Origin: Rhodosporidiobolus odoratus
Taxonomy: Eukaryota > Basidiomycota > Microbotryomycetes > Sporidiobolales > Sporidiobolaceae
Reading direction: 5' to 3'
Assembly: GCA_034387635.1 (NCBI GenBank)
Contig: JAOANU010000009.1
Span: forward strand, 857,198-921,197
Length of the DNA stretch: 64,000 nt
Each line of letters begins with the position of its first letter. The first letter of the stretch is position 1. Positions 46,131-56,702 of this stretch are shown here, in pieces. Made by a program: the position numbers and the translations under genes. The notes below the pieces were generated by a model that made no database searches, was not told the DNA's origin, and was given only the letters and a program-made list of their open reading frames with translations.

Positions 46131-48497
46131 ATGGCTTCGTGCAGTCAACACGTACCAGCCTCTCCGGATCTTGCACCTGTCAGTTCCGTCTCCCTTCATC
46201 CATTCCGTGTGGATTCGCTTTCTGAACCAGTTCGACTCCCTCTAGGTCCAACCAGGGCCCGGCCGCTACAAAGACAGCAGCGAGTTGGACACTGTTGACG
46301 GAGCGGGTGAGGTTCCGTTACCGTTACCCCGCCCTTGCACCTCGCTGACACTGTCTCCCTTCCTCTTGCTCAGACCCGACTGGACCTTTGGCTCCCGTCC
46401 CCGTCAAGACCAGCAAGCCCAACTCTCGTCAACGCGCGCGTGCGGCTTACCAGAGTCGTGGTGCGTGCGCAGTCGTTTTACGCTTTTTTGTGTCCGGACC
46501 GGGTGCTGACCGTCTGCGCCCTTTGCATCTGTCAGCCGACGCCGTCGTTGCGCAAGGCGGCGATCCCACCAGCGTCCCGCAGCCTGCCGGTTCGCTTGCA
46601 CTCTCGCGGTGTCTCTACCCGGATCTGATCTCTTCTCGTGCACAGCATCCCAGTCTGCTCGCCGGGGTCAGGCACGGCGCGCCCGTGAGCCTGTGCACCT
46701 TCAACGTGGCCTCGTCGCTTGCTGACCCTGTTGGAGTGCAGGGGAGAGGCGACGTCGCCTTCGGAGCGAAACTCGCCAGCTGATGCGTCAAGCGGCCCAT
46801 GCAGCGTTTGTCGAGGCCAAGGAGCAGCAGCTGGACGAGGCTGACCTGCAGGATCGCGTCGGCAACGCTTTCTTGACGGCCCGCATGCCCAACTCGTTCA
46901 ACTTTGATGCGTTGAAGAAACCGCGCTTCCTCTTGCTCGAGCGGGTCGCCGGCGATGCCCACGACGCCCTCTTCACCAAGCGGAAGGACCCTTCGTACAA
47001 GAGCAAGCACTCCCAGGCGTCCAGCCCCTCGTCGGACCCTCCTCGTCACCATCCTCGTGAGAGGACGTGGAAGGAAGAGGACCTCGAGCGCGCCGGTCTC
47101 ATCAAACACCGCGTCTCTCAAGGCTGGGTTGTCGGCATCGTTCTCGAGTGGGACGCTCAGTACTGGTCAGATCGCGACCGTGGGCACGCCGTCGAACGTG
47201 CGTCCTCGAGTTTGTGCCTGTGCCCTTTGCCGGCGTCTGATGCTGCCCGTTCCCTGTCGAGTCGCAGACCCTGACGAGCCCGCCGAGTTTGCTCCGCTTC
47301 CGTCTCAACCGTCGCGCCGTCCCCTGCTTGACGATCTCCTCCGCGGCGGGGTCAAATGCCGCATCGAGTTTACCGCCGTCTTTACTCCCTACGCCGAGAT
47401 AAACACGGTCGAGGCGGAGCAGGACAAGGTCATGAGGGACTTTTTCATCGCGCTCATGGTGGGGGGTGGTGCCGAGGTCAAGGACAACGGATCCCACAAG
47501 AAGGGGGGCAAGCGTGCGATGCCTTGCCGTCGCTCTCCCTGTCTCGTCCCTCGACACTGACCCGCTTGGCTCGCTTCGCAGAGGGTTCGATGAAGGCGTA
47601 CGGGTACCGCGCTGGCTACGACAAGGGCGTCAAGTTGGGCACGTACGCTGTACCGTCTGATCGCGCCCTCAAGGACCCCGAGGCGCAGACGCCGGTCGTC
47701 CAGGAGATCCGCGACTACTACGAATGGGACGCAGACATGGGGGAGACCCGGTTTGACGTGACGGGGAGACAGTTGTGGGAAGCGGCGAACCTTCGAGCTG
47801 GGCCCGTCTACGTCAGTCTGTTCTCCTCTCATCTCGCCCTTCTTGACGCTGACCTCGTCAACAGGCCCAGCAATACTTTTTGAACCTTTTCCGCTCGTCT
47901 TACCCCGGCGCCTGGCGCGAAAACGTCCACCTCTCTTTCGCGGATCACCTCGGTGGCTGGGGCGACGCAGAGGAACAAGGACCTCGAATTTAACGTCTTT
48001 GGCAGCGGGCTCACGTTCACCTGTCACGGCTTTGCCAACGTGCCCCACTACGACAACGACCATTCGGCGTTCACCACCTTTGGTCAGTGGTTTGACCTGT
48101 ACCGCAACGAGGTTTGTCGCGGCTTCTCTCTCAGTCTCGCCGAGTGCTCAGAGTGGCTCACCTCCTTCCCTTCCTCGCACAGCCCGTTCCCGCCGGCATG
48201 CACAATCCGATTCGTGGCGGCAACTTTGCCATTGTCGAGTACGGCGTCCTGATCGAGTTTGGCCCTTGCAACGGCACCGTCGCCCTGACCTGGAACGGGA
48301 CGACGACCGCGCACTGCACGACCGAGTGCGACCTTCCTCCAGGGTGGGACAGGGTCGGCACTTCCTCGCAGGTCAGCTCTCGACTCCATCGCAGGGCCAA
48401 GGAGGTTTTCGAGGCGGAGAACCGAGGCTCTCTGGTCCTCGACAACGCGGCGAGGCGGGACAAGCTCGCGCAGAAGGAAGCTCGGGGTACAAAATGA
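46131..48497 (+). CDS. TET/JBP-like Fe(II)/2-oxoglutarate dioxygenase
   Basis: Exons from ATG 46131 (MASCSQHVPASPDLAP) join in frame through a basic region (RARAAYQSR..., RRGQARRARERRRLRSETRQ). Next come a long helical part and DYYEWDADMGETRFDVTGRQ, then the catalytic core: TCHGFANVPHYDNDHSAFT (HxD iron ligands), FGQWFDLYRNE, GGNFAIVEYGVLIEFGPCNG, and ALTWNGTTTAHCTT (candidate distal His). This order (HxD, GxWF, GG.F...YGV.I.F, W.G...H.T) is that of fungal TET/JBP proteins, which oxidise 5-methyl-pyrimidines; fungal members are reported to be linked to KDZ transposons. The basic N-terminus would suit DNA binding. Between SFADHLGGWGDAEEQ and KDLEFNVFG (about 47950-47990) the frame changes with no normal-length intron, so this copy may be frameshifted or use an unusual splice. 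Confidence 0.55.
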
Positions 48498-48768
48498 GGG
48501 TGGGGGCGTCTGAAACAGAGACCGGTTGACCTTGTTCCCTTGAACCCGGAGAGTGCTCGCGTGTGTGTGGCCATGTTACCCTCGTGTCTCCTGCAGCGTA
48601 CCCACTCGTCTCGCTGGTTGATATCCGACTACAGATGACCGTGCGATTCCAGAGTGCAGGAAACTATCCAGGGCAGTTAAGGCTAAGAAAAGACAACCAC
48701 AAGACGTACCGTCTCTCTCCCTCCAAGCTAGTCAGTTTGTTCTCGTCTCTCTTGTCCCCCTAGCTGCC

Positions 48769-49224
48769 TCACCACAGCTTTGACGAGGACGCCATCAGCT
48801 TGAAACACGGCACGACAACATTCGCCTCGTACTTGACCCCCTTCGTGCGCTCTGGACCGTCCGCGTCGCCTTCCTTCTTGGTGTCTGGCACCCATACTTG
48901 TCCGCGCTCCTTGAACGTGTCGAGTGAGATGCGGTGTGGGCGGCAGGTGGACGACACGTGATTGCGGCGGATGAACTGACGGAGGAGTGAAAGAGACGGA
49001 CAGAGAATTTCGAGCCAGTTTGGGTCAACGTCTGCAATGGTGCCCGTCGGAACTGGCACGGGCGAGATCGAGCTGTCTGTGCACCGCAGCCCGACCCAGC
49101 GATCGGGTGATTGCTCGCTATGGGGGCAAGAGGTGAAACGCATCGGGGCGCGGGCAAGTTCGAGGTTGGTGGTGGCGGGGAGGGGACACAGCCTTCTCGA
49201 CTGCCTATCTCTTCCTGAACGCAT
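48769..49224 (-). CDS. hypothetical protein, single exon
   Basis: An open frame of about 151 codons from the ATG at 49224 (MRSGRDRQSRRLCPLP). It contains RWVGLRCTDSSISPVPVPTG, DVDPNWLEILCPSLSLLRQF, RISLDTFKERGQVWVPDTKK and an end FKLMASSSKLW. Amino-acid composition is protein-like and no domain is recognised. It is divergent from the short gene at 49368, with about 140 bp between starts. The true N-terminus may be upstream. Confidence 0.45.
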   Translation of the reverse strand: MRSGRDRQSRRLCPLPATTNLELARAPMRFTSCPHSEQSPDRWVGLRCTDSSISPVPVPTGTIADVDPNWLEILCPSLSLLRQFIRRNHVSSTCRPHRISLDTFKERGQVWVPDTKKEGDADGPERTKGVKYEANVVVPCFKLMASSSKLW

Positions 49225-49367
49225 CCATGCCCCGCATTGCACGCTCGCTCCCTCTCGTATTGTCTTGCGACGCGCTTACGACTTCCATCCGCAGACCGCC
49301 GTAACCCCTCGGCGCAGGATCCCCTCACCGTGCAACACGGTTGGCAGCGCAGTACAGCCTCTCCACC

Positions 49368-49973
49368 ATGAGCTCACCGGTCCTCATGTCGTGCGACTCA
49401 CCGGTTTCGTCGCCACCCCGTTCTCCTTCGCTTTCTTCCGTCGCCGACCCCCCTTCTTTGGCCGCTTCGAGCGCCGCCGCCCTCGCAGCCCTTGGTCAGC
49501 CCGCCCTCGACGTCCCTCGTCCGACTTCTGCCGACATGCGTCCCTTTGACCCGACCCGAGACGCGTTCTGGCAGGATCACCTTGGGTCGACCGATGTGGA
49601 CCTTCTCAATCGTCGGTCGTGCCCTCCCCCCGCTGCGACTTTCCCCACAGACTCTATCCCTTCCTCTCTCTCGATGCCTTTGAACGACTTTGACAAGGAC
49701 GACATCAGGGACACTTGCCAGCCTGCGGACGGGCGCACCAATCTCGCCGCGAGACCTGCCACTCCGCCTCGGTCTGCTACGACCTCCATTGTCCAGTCGA
49801 CCCCTCCCTATACTGTTTCCTCTGACTTGATCCCGGCTCCCTTGCCCTGTCCTCGTGCGCCGAGTGCGACTTCCGTCAGACCGTTCGGCATCCTGCGGCG
49901 CGACGACGGCCCACTCGATCCCGAGACCCGCACCAGTATGGAAGCGCGTTGGGAGTTTCTGAGAGGGCGTTGA
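49368..49973 (+). CDS. hypothetical protein with 3' end from the inverted repeat
   Basis: The frame opens at MSSPVLMSCDSPVSSPP and runs through a Ser/Pro/Ala-rich head, DMRPFDPTRDAFWQDHLGST and LNDFDKDDIRDTCQPADG. It then enters the right arm of the 226-bp inverted repeat at 49803, using the copy of RPFGILRRDDGPLDPETR..EARWEFLRGR and its TGA. In the other copy the first part of the arm is an intron (GT near 49800, CAG at about 49882), and the same splice is possible here. The protein upstream of the arm has no similarity to the other gene, so this is a chimera created by the duplication. Whether it is expressed is unknown. Confidence 0.4.
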   Translation: MSSPVLMSCDSPVSSPPRSPSLSSVADPPSLAASSAAALAALGQPALDVPRPTSADMRPFDPTRDAFWQDHLGSTDVDLLNRRSCPPPAATFPTDSIPSSLSMPLNDFDKDDIRDTCQPADGRTNLAARPATPPRSATTSIVQSTPPYTVSSDLIPAPLPCPRAPSATSVRPFGILRRDDGPLDPETRTSMEARWEFLRGR

Positions 49974-50028
49974 GGTGGTGGTGACGCGACTCGGTTCGTT
50001 GTCAGCTTGCAGGGGAACGATACGCGGC
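49803..50028. repeat. inverted repeat, right arm (226 bp)
   Basis: It is the inverted partner of 43849-44074. It supplies the C-terminal codons of two converging genes: the plus-strand chimera ending at 49973 and the last codons and stop (50004-50002) of the minus-strand JmjC gene. Confidence 0.92.
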
Positions 50029-52243
50029 GAGGTGAGGAGTCAACGTGTAGCTTTCTGGTTTGCAACCGTTCGTGTCGGTTCCTTGTTGCGGCAGGACTCT
50101 CGGTCTGGCATGGCATGAGGGTGAAAGCGCACGGGGCTGCTGCTGACACGCGGACGAGGAGAGGGAAACAGAGAGAACAGACGTTGCGCCGACCGTCCTT
50201 TGCACCGTCATGACTTGGCCTCCCGCATCTTTGCCCAAGTTTGCCATGACGCTGAAGACGCGCTCGGACACGCTGGCGAGGTCGACCATGCCGATTTCGT
50301 GCGAGTCCCGCCTGTCTTGGTCTGCGGTCTCTGCCGCTTGCGCGGCTCGTTTGCGGGGCAGGTAGTACTGGGCGCGAGCTTGTTCTTGCATCTTGACCGT
50401 CTTGAGCTCTTGCGGTGGCAGGAAATCGGCCGCGATCTTGAGGGAGGGCGTCAGGGAAATCACCTGTGGCGCTGGCTTTGGGGTCAGCACTGGCACGTTC
50501 CAGCCGGCTTTCTCGCCTCGACACGGAGGATGCTCACGGCGTGCATGATGCTGTAAACCGTTGCGCTCGTGTCAGAGTGTACGCTGACTCGGCGAGCCGA
50601 AAGGGATCACGACTCACCCGCCCGGAATCACGACGCAGTCTCCCACTTCTTGCACAAAGTACTGGAAGCGAATGCCGTGGGCTGCGCATTTGCGCACGAT
50701 CTCGCCGTTGAGAGGTACTTTCATCGAGTACCGGTCCGCGTCGCCGTCGATGTCGTCGCCGACAAGGTCGCTGGCCTGCGGGAGGTCTCCAGTGAGCTTG
50801 AACCTGACGCAATCTAGACGTCTCGCTCACCTTGGACCACTCCTCCCACTTCATGAACACCCAGATGGCCTTTCCATCTGGGCCAAACGCCGGCGTCATC
50901 GTGTTGGTCGCGCCGGAGACGTCCGCTGGTTCCCCTCCCCCCCCCCTTTCCTCGGGTCAGCGCCGGTAGGGTCAAGGCCGAGTGAGCGCCGACGCACCGT
51001 GGAAGCTGGTTATGCCACCTGGACCAGAGAGGTAGCAGTAGGGGCCGGTTGATTCGGCCGCGAAGATGTAAAACCTTTCGTGGAAGATGTTGCCGTGGCC
51101 GTCGAACGCTTGCAGGCTTGGCACTGGAGCTGTGGCGTTGTACTGTGAAGATCTCGTCCGTCTGTGTCAGCTTCTTGCCGTCGTTCGAAGCGACAAAGGG
51201 GTGTCGACTCGCGAGCGGTTGCAGCTTGCGGCCGAACGGGCCGACGACCTGCGCTTCACCCGGTAGCACTTCTTCCCAGTCGACGAGGTCCTGCGGGGTG
51301 CGGATCGTGTCAGGTTCGTCTTTACTCGTCGCCTGCTCGGGATCAACTCGCCGGCGCGCGCCACTTCTCGCCGCGCTGGATTCCGTCCATCGCCCCTGCG
51401 AAGAGCATTTCCTCCACCACTTGGCCACTCGCGATGGACACAACCGTCACCAAGACGTCCTCGAGGTCCCTGTACAAGGGTGGCAGGCCCTCCTTCGAGC
51501 TGCTTCGCCACGCAAACTGTCGCAGCGTTCTCGCGAGATGCCCTTTCTTGAGTTCCGCGGTTGCGGGTCTTGCCATGAGGGGGCACTGTGCCGACAGGGC
51601 CGCCTGCACTGTGTTTTCGTGACAGTCGGCGCGCCCCACGATGACGCCGGGGATGCCGTGGTCGAGAAGCGCAGCGGCGAGGTCTTCGGTGGCCGTCGCG
51701 GTCGCAGGCAAACACGCCGTGGCTGACTCTGTCGGGTTGGTCGGCATGGGAGGACTAGGAAACTGGAGAAACGACGTGTCGAACGGGGGAACAGCCAGGG
51801 CGGCCAGGAACGCAGCGTTAATCTTGATGTTGTCGTAGGCCTCTTTGCCGCGGCCAAAGTCGACTACAAAGTGGCTTGCGTCGGTATCGCCGCGGTGCCT
51901 GCGTGCGCGAGGTTGGTGCAGGGTTATCAGTCCCGTCTCGCATCGGGTACGCGACGACAGGCCCTCACGAGCAAGTCCTCGTGTGCTCTTGCTCTCCCGT
52001 GTCCAAGCAATCGAGGCAAGCCCGCGCGTCGCATTCCTTGCAGCCCGCGCCGGTCTCGTTTGTAGAGCGCTCGCAGCGGTCGCAACGACCCAAGAAGTCG
52101 AACGAAGGCGGGAAGTAAATCTCGTGACCCGTCTTGGCGACGACCCGCTCGAGGCGTTCCATCGTCTCGACCGCGAACGCCCCTGCAGGCTGCCAGAACG
52201 TCCAGTCTTGGTTCTGTGGCAGGCTGTAGACGGGTGGAGACAT
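50002..52243 (-). CDS. JmjC-domain protein with N-terminal cysteine-rich module
   Basis: A candidate Fe(II)/2-oxoglutarate-dependent demethylase or hydroxylase. Near the N-terminus is a zinc-binding pattern, CDRCERSTNETGAGCKECDA followed by CLDC. The JmjC core, after splicing, reads FHERFYIFAAESTGPYCYLS, TSFHADVSGATNTM (HxD iron ligands), GKAIWVFMKWEEWSK (AVWxIF-like), RFQYFVQEVGDCVVIPGG with IMHAV (distal His) and LTPSLKIAADFLPPQE. This order matches the JMJD1/JHDM2 type. DHGIPGVIVGRADC matches the entry to the domain. All ligands are present and the splice sites in the core are clean. A basic helical tail follows; the last codons and stop come from the inverted repeat. It shares a 350-bp upstream region with the divergent gene at 52594. 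Confidence 0.62.
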
Positions 52244-52593
52244 GACGTGGCTAAAGAGGCTGGCGTTGTGGGTGGGCGACGCGGGCGATTGCGAAAGCGA
52301 GTCTCGAGCGCGAGCGGTCTTGGGAACGCTATATGGACAGGTGCTAGCCTTTGTAGGTTACCCGCAAGGCTGCGAGAGCGCTGGCGGATGTCATTGGAGA
52401 GAAAGGAGCGGAACGGATCTTGGCGGTTCCGCCAAACCTTGCCGTTCGCCTTTCTCTTGCTCCTTGCCGCTGTAACCGCTGTCCTGTCTCTGCAGTGGTC
52501 TGCCCAACCCGCTTGACCTTTCATCCGTGTTCTTCTTTCGCTCGACACTTTCGGACCTCGCGCCCCTTCCCCACTCTCCAGGAACTTCCCGCG
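52244..52593. promoter_or_regulatory. bidirectional promoter region
   Basis: 350 bp separate the ATGs of the minus-strand JmjC gene and a plus-strand hypothetical gene. No ORF of its own. The segment just before the plus-strand ATG is pyrimidine-rich. No binding site is identified. Confidence 0.4.
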
Positions 52594-54718
52594 ATGGCTC
52601 AGTCAATGGCTGCGTCGGCTCAGCTCGAGCAGCTCTTCGAGTCTGCTGCCAACACAACGCTGTCCACGCCCCTGCAGCCCTTGTTCGCCGATCTCTTGCG
52701 TTCTCATGCCGATCACATTGTCGATGCCGCCTCCGACCTGCAGGCAGGCTACCGTTCACTTGGAACTCGGTACCGTCTCGTCAGCCTCCTCTACCGTGAA
52801 GCCGTGCACTGGGCCATACTCGAGTGGCAACGCCGCAAGCGTGCCGCTCGCGGACATCGCGCCGGCTCCCACGAGCATTCCGACAAGGCCGACTGGGACA
52901 AGCGGTTGCAGCAGGTCAGCGCGATGTACACGCTCCCGTGGGCTGGAGTGCAGCGAGTGGGTCAGAACCTCGCTCCGGTGGCCCTTGCGATGGGCCTCGA
53001 GACGCCCTACGAGATCGCGTGGGGCGGGAGGGCGGCGTGGACCCGGGACAACACCCAGTCCATTCGCTCCAAGGTCGAGCAGGTTGCCCTGACGGTTGCC
53101 GGTGAGCTCGGTCTGCTCGAGGCCTCGACTCGGGTGAAAGGCGTCGTCAAGTGGGTCGTTCTTCAAGCGATCGCCATTTGCGAAGGCAGCGCCGGCTTCC
53201 CTTACTCGTCCACGGGAGCACCGTCTACCCTGGACTGGCCGGTCAAGTCTTTTGTCCCAGCACTAGACTCGGCGCTCAAGGAGTGGCGCATGACGACGAG
53301 GCAGTCAGACCAGTTGCGCGAACTTCTTCCGCCCGTCAGTCGGTTCCTCGGGGAGCTGCTCGCGAGGATCGCACTGACACTCGGGTTTTTCTCTGCGTAG
53401 CCTCAACCCCTCTATTCCTCTGCGACTGCCTCATCCGCAGCTGGCCGGCCAGGATCTCCCCCGGCCTCGGGCCCTCGCTCGCCAGTTCCTCGACCTTGTC
53501 GTGACGGGTGTTCTCCCCTCTCTTCCACTTTGTCTTCATCTCAGCCCTCGTCCGGTCACGCCGTCGCCGGTGTGTCCGCGGCCGCGGCCGTCGTCTCCAA
53601 CGCTCGCCGCTCTCTGCGCCATCAGGCCTCCCCTCCTCCAGCGCACGACGGCACGTTTGGTGCTGCCGCGTCTCCCGCTGTCGCAGCGGGTCGCTCGGAT
53701 GACGTTGGTGTCAGGGCGGAGCCGTTCTTTGCTCCGGTCGCGTCGAACGGTCAGGGCAAGGACAAGGGAAAAGGAAAGGCCGTTGTTCGGTTCGTCCGCC
53801 CCGAGCCCGGTCATGGAGACAGCGACGAGGGCGAGGACGAGGACGAGGATGGGGGCGAGGATCAGGACGGAGACGAGGACGGGCACGAGGACGAGAACGC
53901 CCACGTGCAGTCCAAGAAGCCCGCGCCTCCAAAGCGGCGGCACGCTGTCGCAGACCCATCCGAGGCAGAGGTGGCCGTGTCTGGACGTGCCGATGTGCGC
54001 CCCCTGAAGAAGAAGCCCCGGCTTTCGACCCATGCAAAGCTCGAGGACCAGGTCGAATCGCAAGCCCACCGCATCGTACGCTCGAGTGTGTCCGCGCCCG
54101 CTTACTTTGACTCACCTGCTCGCACTCGGTCTCCTTGCAGGACACCCTTGTTGTCATTGCCGAGACTCTCATCGATGTCATCCGCCGCGTAGATCCGGAT
54201 CTTGTTCCGCCGGTCGACCGATACCTCCTGGCCCCGTCGCTTCCCGCCACCGCATCCAAACACTCGCATCGCCGGGAAGCGGATCATTTGATCCTCGAGG
54301 AGATCGCACGCGGACAGTCTTTGCCTCCCTGGTGCAATTCCGAGGTGCGTCTCGTCGGGTTGCTTTCCACTTCCGTCTGTTCCGTCGCTCACGATCCTTG
54401 TTCTGCGCAGGGGCACACGCCAAAGCCTACCCTGTTGGCGAGCTCCATCCTGGCTGGTCGAGCTCACTCTGTCGAGGACGAGGACGAGCAGGTGCCGTCT
54501 CTGTCCCCTCGTTTCGCATCCTTGTCCTTTGCTGTGACTCGTGTGAACGAGTAGGCTTCTCATCTTGTCGCTCCATTCACCAGGATCTCGAACCAGACAC
54601 AGAGGGTGGCGGCGGTACCGGTGCTGGAGGCGCGTGGCGCCGTGGGGAGGCGGACGAGGATGCGGCGGGCGAGGGTGCGGCGGGCGAAGCCTTGGTGTCC
54701 AGGCAGCGGCGAAGCTAG
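52594..54718 (+). CDS. unidentified acidic nuclear-type protein
   Basis: Exon 1 is long and open from MAQSMAASAQLEQLFESAAN: a helical domain with ADHIVDAASDLQAGYRSLGT, EAVHWAILEWQRRKRAARG, LPWAGVQRVGQNLAPVALAM and WDWPVKSFVPALD-like segments. A GTCAGT..GCGTAG intron (about 53338-53400) avoids the TAG at 53400. Later exons encode an Ala/Ser-rich part, a Glu/Asp run (DEGEDEDEDGGEDQDGDEDG), a basic patch (LKKKPRLSTHAK), a helix DTLVVIAETLIDVIRRVD, and an end EDEDEQ...ALVSRQRRS at the TAG 54716-54718. KKKPR-type patches and acidic runs suggest a nuclear protein. Junctions around 53400-53560 are uncertain. No family recognised. Confidence 0.45.
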
Positions 54719-54950
54719 GTCGGGTACGCCTTGCCCATTTCTCTCCCTCGCCGGCGTGACCCCTTCCGAACGGGCCTTGTTGAAGTCGAAACCCTTGCCG
54801 GGCTCAGATTCCCGCTCGACCGGTCGTGCCTCTTCCATCCGACTCGTTTGTCTATTTGTCCTGTCCTGTCGTAGCAGTCGTGCAGCGTTTGCAATGTTCT
54901 CTCGCTTTTCCTGTGTGTGCAGCCTCAGGGTCAATGTGTTGCTCAGCGCG

Positions 54951-55757
54951 TCAAATTGGCAGTTTGTAAGCTACGCCACAGCGCTCTCTCAAGTCCACGA
55001 GCTCGTCGCCCGTCAAGCCTTCCCAGTCTGCCCTGTGCAAGTGCAGTGACTGCAGCGTCTCCAGTGTGCCATCCGACCTGCGCAAGTACTGAAACCCCCT
55101 CTCTTCTGCCTTGTCGAGAGCCGGCGCGTACGAGGCTGTGAGGGACTTGGCAGGGACGTGGTTGACAGCGCTGATGCGTTCCGCGACGGCTCGGCGATCG
55201 GCAGCCCACACGGTGCTGCCTATGCCGCACATGAGGTGGACAGAGTGCTGCGAGGAAAGAAGAAATATGGGTTTGCCAGCCGCGACCGAGTGGACTCGAG
55301 TGACCGCAAGCGCACAAAGGTTCTGTGCGAGGGAGCACCGTCAGCTGACTCGACTACGGTGCAAGGGAAGAGCTCACGCGATGTGGTCCAACGCAGTCTT
55401 GTTCTCGATCACGCGAACGACGTCGACCGTTTTTCCAGCCTTTCCAAACCGATGCAAGACGTACGGCACCTGCTCGAGTTTCCCCTCGCGCTGCCACTTG
55501 TTTTGTCCGGACCTGTTCTCAACTGACTGGATCCACTCGTTCGATGCGAGCCAGGTTTGCAGGCGCGGGAAGAGTGAATCCGAGCATACCATGTCGACGT
55601 CGCGCGGGCACCAGGTCGCTTCAGGTGAGAGACAGGCTAGGGCAAAGCTTCCGGCAACAGTGATGTGATCTTGAGACGAGGCGAGTAGGTCCAACAAGGA
55701 GGTGTCGAGGAGATGGTGACGGAGGAGTTCGGAAAGGGGCGCCAGATTCACACGCAT
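54951..55757 (-). CDS. nucleotidyltransferase-fold protein, uncharacterised
   Basis: The ATG at 55757 starts MRVNLAPLSELLRHH. The key element is HITVAGSFALACL...WCPRDVDMVC, which fits the hG(S)..L...W...D(h)D(h) pattern of nucleotidyltransferase-like domains that recur as large uncharacterised families in fungi. VPYVLHRFGKAGKTVDVVRV supplies the strand of the third acidic position (TVDVV). After an intron of about 140 bp that ends CCTCGCAG or, more likely, two short introns, the frame resumes with HSVHLMCGIGSTVWAAD, SLTASYAPALDKAEERGFQY and ends CGVAYKLPI. The domain type is moderately supported; substrate unknown. Confidence 0.5.
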
Positions 55758-56697
55758 GCCTCTGTCAAGTGAGGGGTCGTCGCTGCTCTTGCAGTCGCGA
55801 TCGACGTGAGTACTTGGATCCGGAGGCCAGAGCGGAGGAGGAGGTCAAACTCACCTCGACGCCCACGTAGGGTGTTGGTACCGTCTCTGAGAGTGTGGTC
55901 GAATTGCTATCGCTGGGCTGTGCCAAGTTCAGGCGCCTGACTGGGTCAGAGGATGGACCAAGTTTGGTTGTCTCCCGTTCGTCCCGGATGACTCTCTCTC
56001 TCTCTCGGTCTCTCACCTTTGACTCTGCTGCACCGCGTCTTCGCCTCCAGTGCGAAGCCTGGGTTTCTGCGGTTCCTCTCTACGGCGGTCCGCTCGCTCG
56101 CCTAATCGAGGTCCTGACCGAGATCCGCAGCAGGTGGTGGTGGATGTCATGAAGAGGGATGGGCGCCCCCAGTGAGTTGCTTTGTATCTGGGCAATGTCC
56201 CGTGCCGGTACTGAACCAGCGCTCGGTCCCAAAGACATCGTCCTCGATGGTTTCCTTAGCCCTTCCCCTAACCTTTGCTGTGTCGTTCGCTTGGGGAGGG
56301 AAACATTGCCGCTTACAGGTCGTGACGATAGTCTCGCGATTCAGGTGGCTTGAAGGTTGGTGGGGATTTCAGCCGTGTGTTGTTATCGCGACCTGTCGAC
56401 TTTCTGTTGGTTACGGGGTTAGGTGCCGCAGCTTTCATGCGCGTCTGGTGCACACTGAGAGAGTCCAAGGACAGTCGGTTTCTGGTGTCGGCTGTCTTTT
56501 CCCGTGGAGATTGAGCGGGAATCACACCAGTTCATTTCCTTGTCTATCTTTCCTTGTCTCTCGCGAGCGTGCACCCGTGTGTGACTCGACTGTGCTGCTT
56601 CAGACACTCTACTCTGCCCTCGTACCTGTCGACTCGATTCTGGGCGACAAACTCCCACTTACTCACTTCGGCCCGACTTCTTTGCCTCGTTTCCAAC
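55758..56697. other. upstream region between divergent genes, cut by the retrotransposon
   Basis: No firm gene in 940 bp. It is the 5' flank of the minus-strand nucleotidyltransferase-like gene and, before the copia insertion, was continuous with the leader at 62141. Together they would have formed one divergent promoter of about 1 kb. Short ORFs on both strands lack family support. Confidence 0.4.
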
Positions 56698-56702
56698 TCT
56701 GT
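56698..56702. other. target-site duplication TCTGT, left copy
   Basis: TCTGT directly precedes the left LTR and recurs directly after the right LTR at 62136-62140. A 5-bp duplication is the normal footprint of Ty1/copia integrase. Confidence 0.88.

Noticed and set aside
43849..50028. Calling the inverted-repeat segment a defined DNA transposon
   Set aside because: No target-site duplication or terminal consensus could be seen, and the arms are parts of a gene; I list it only as a repeat and a hypothesis.
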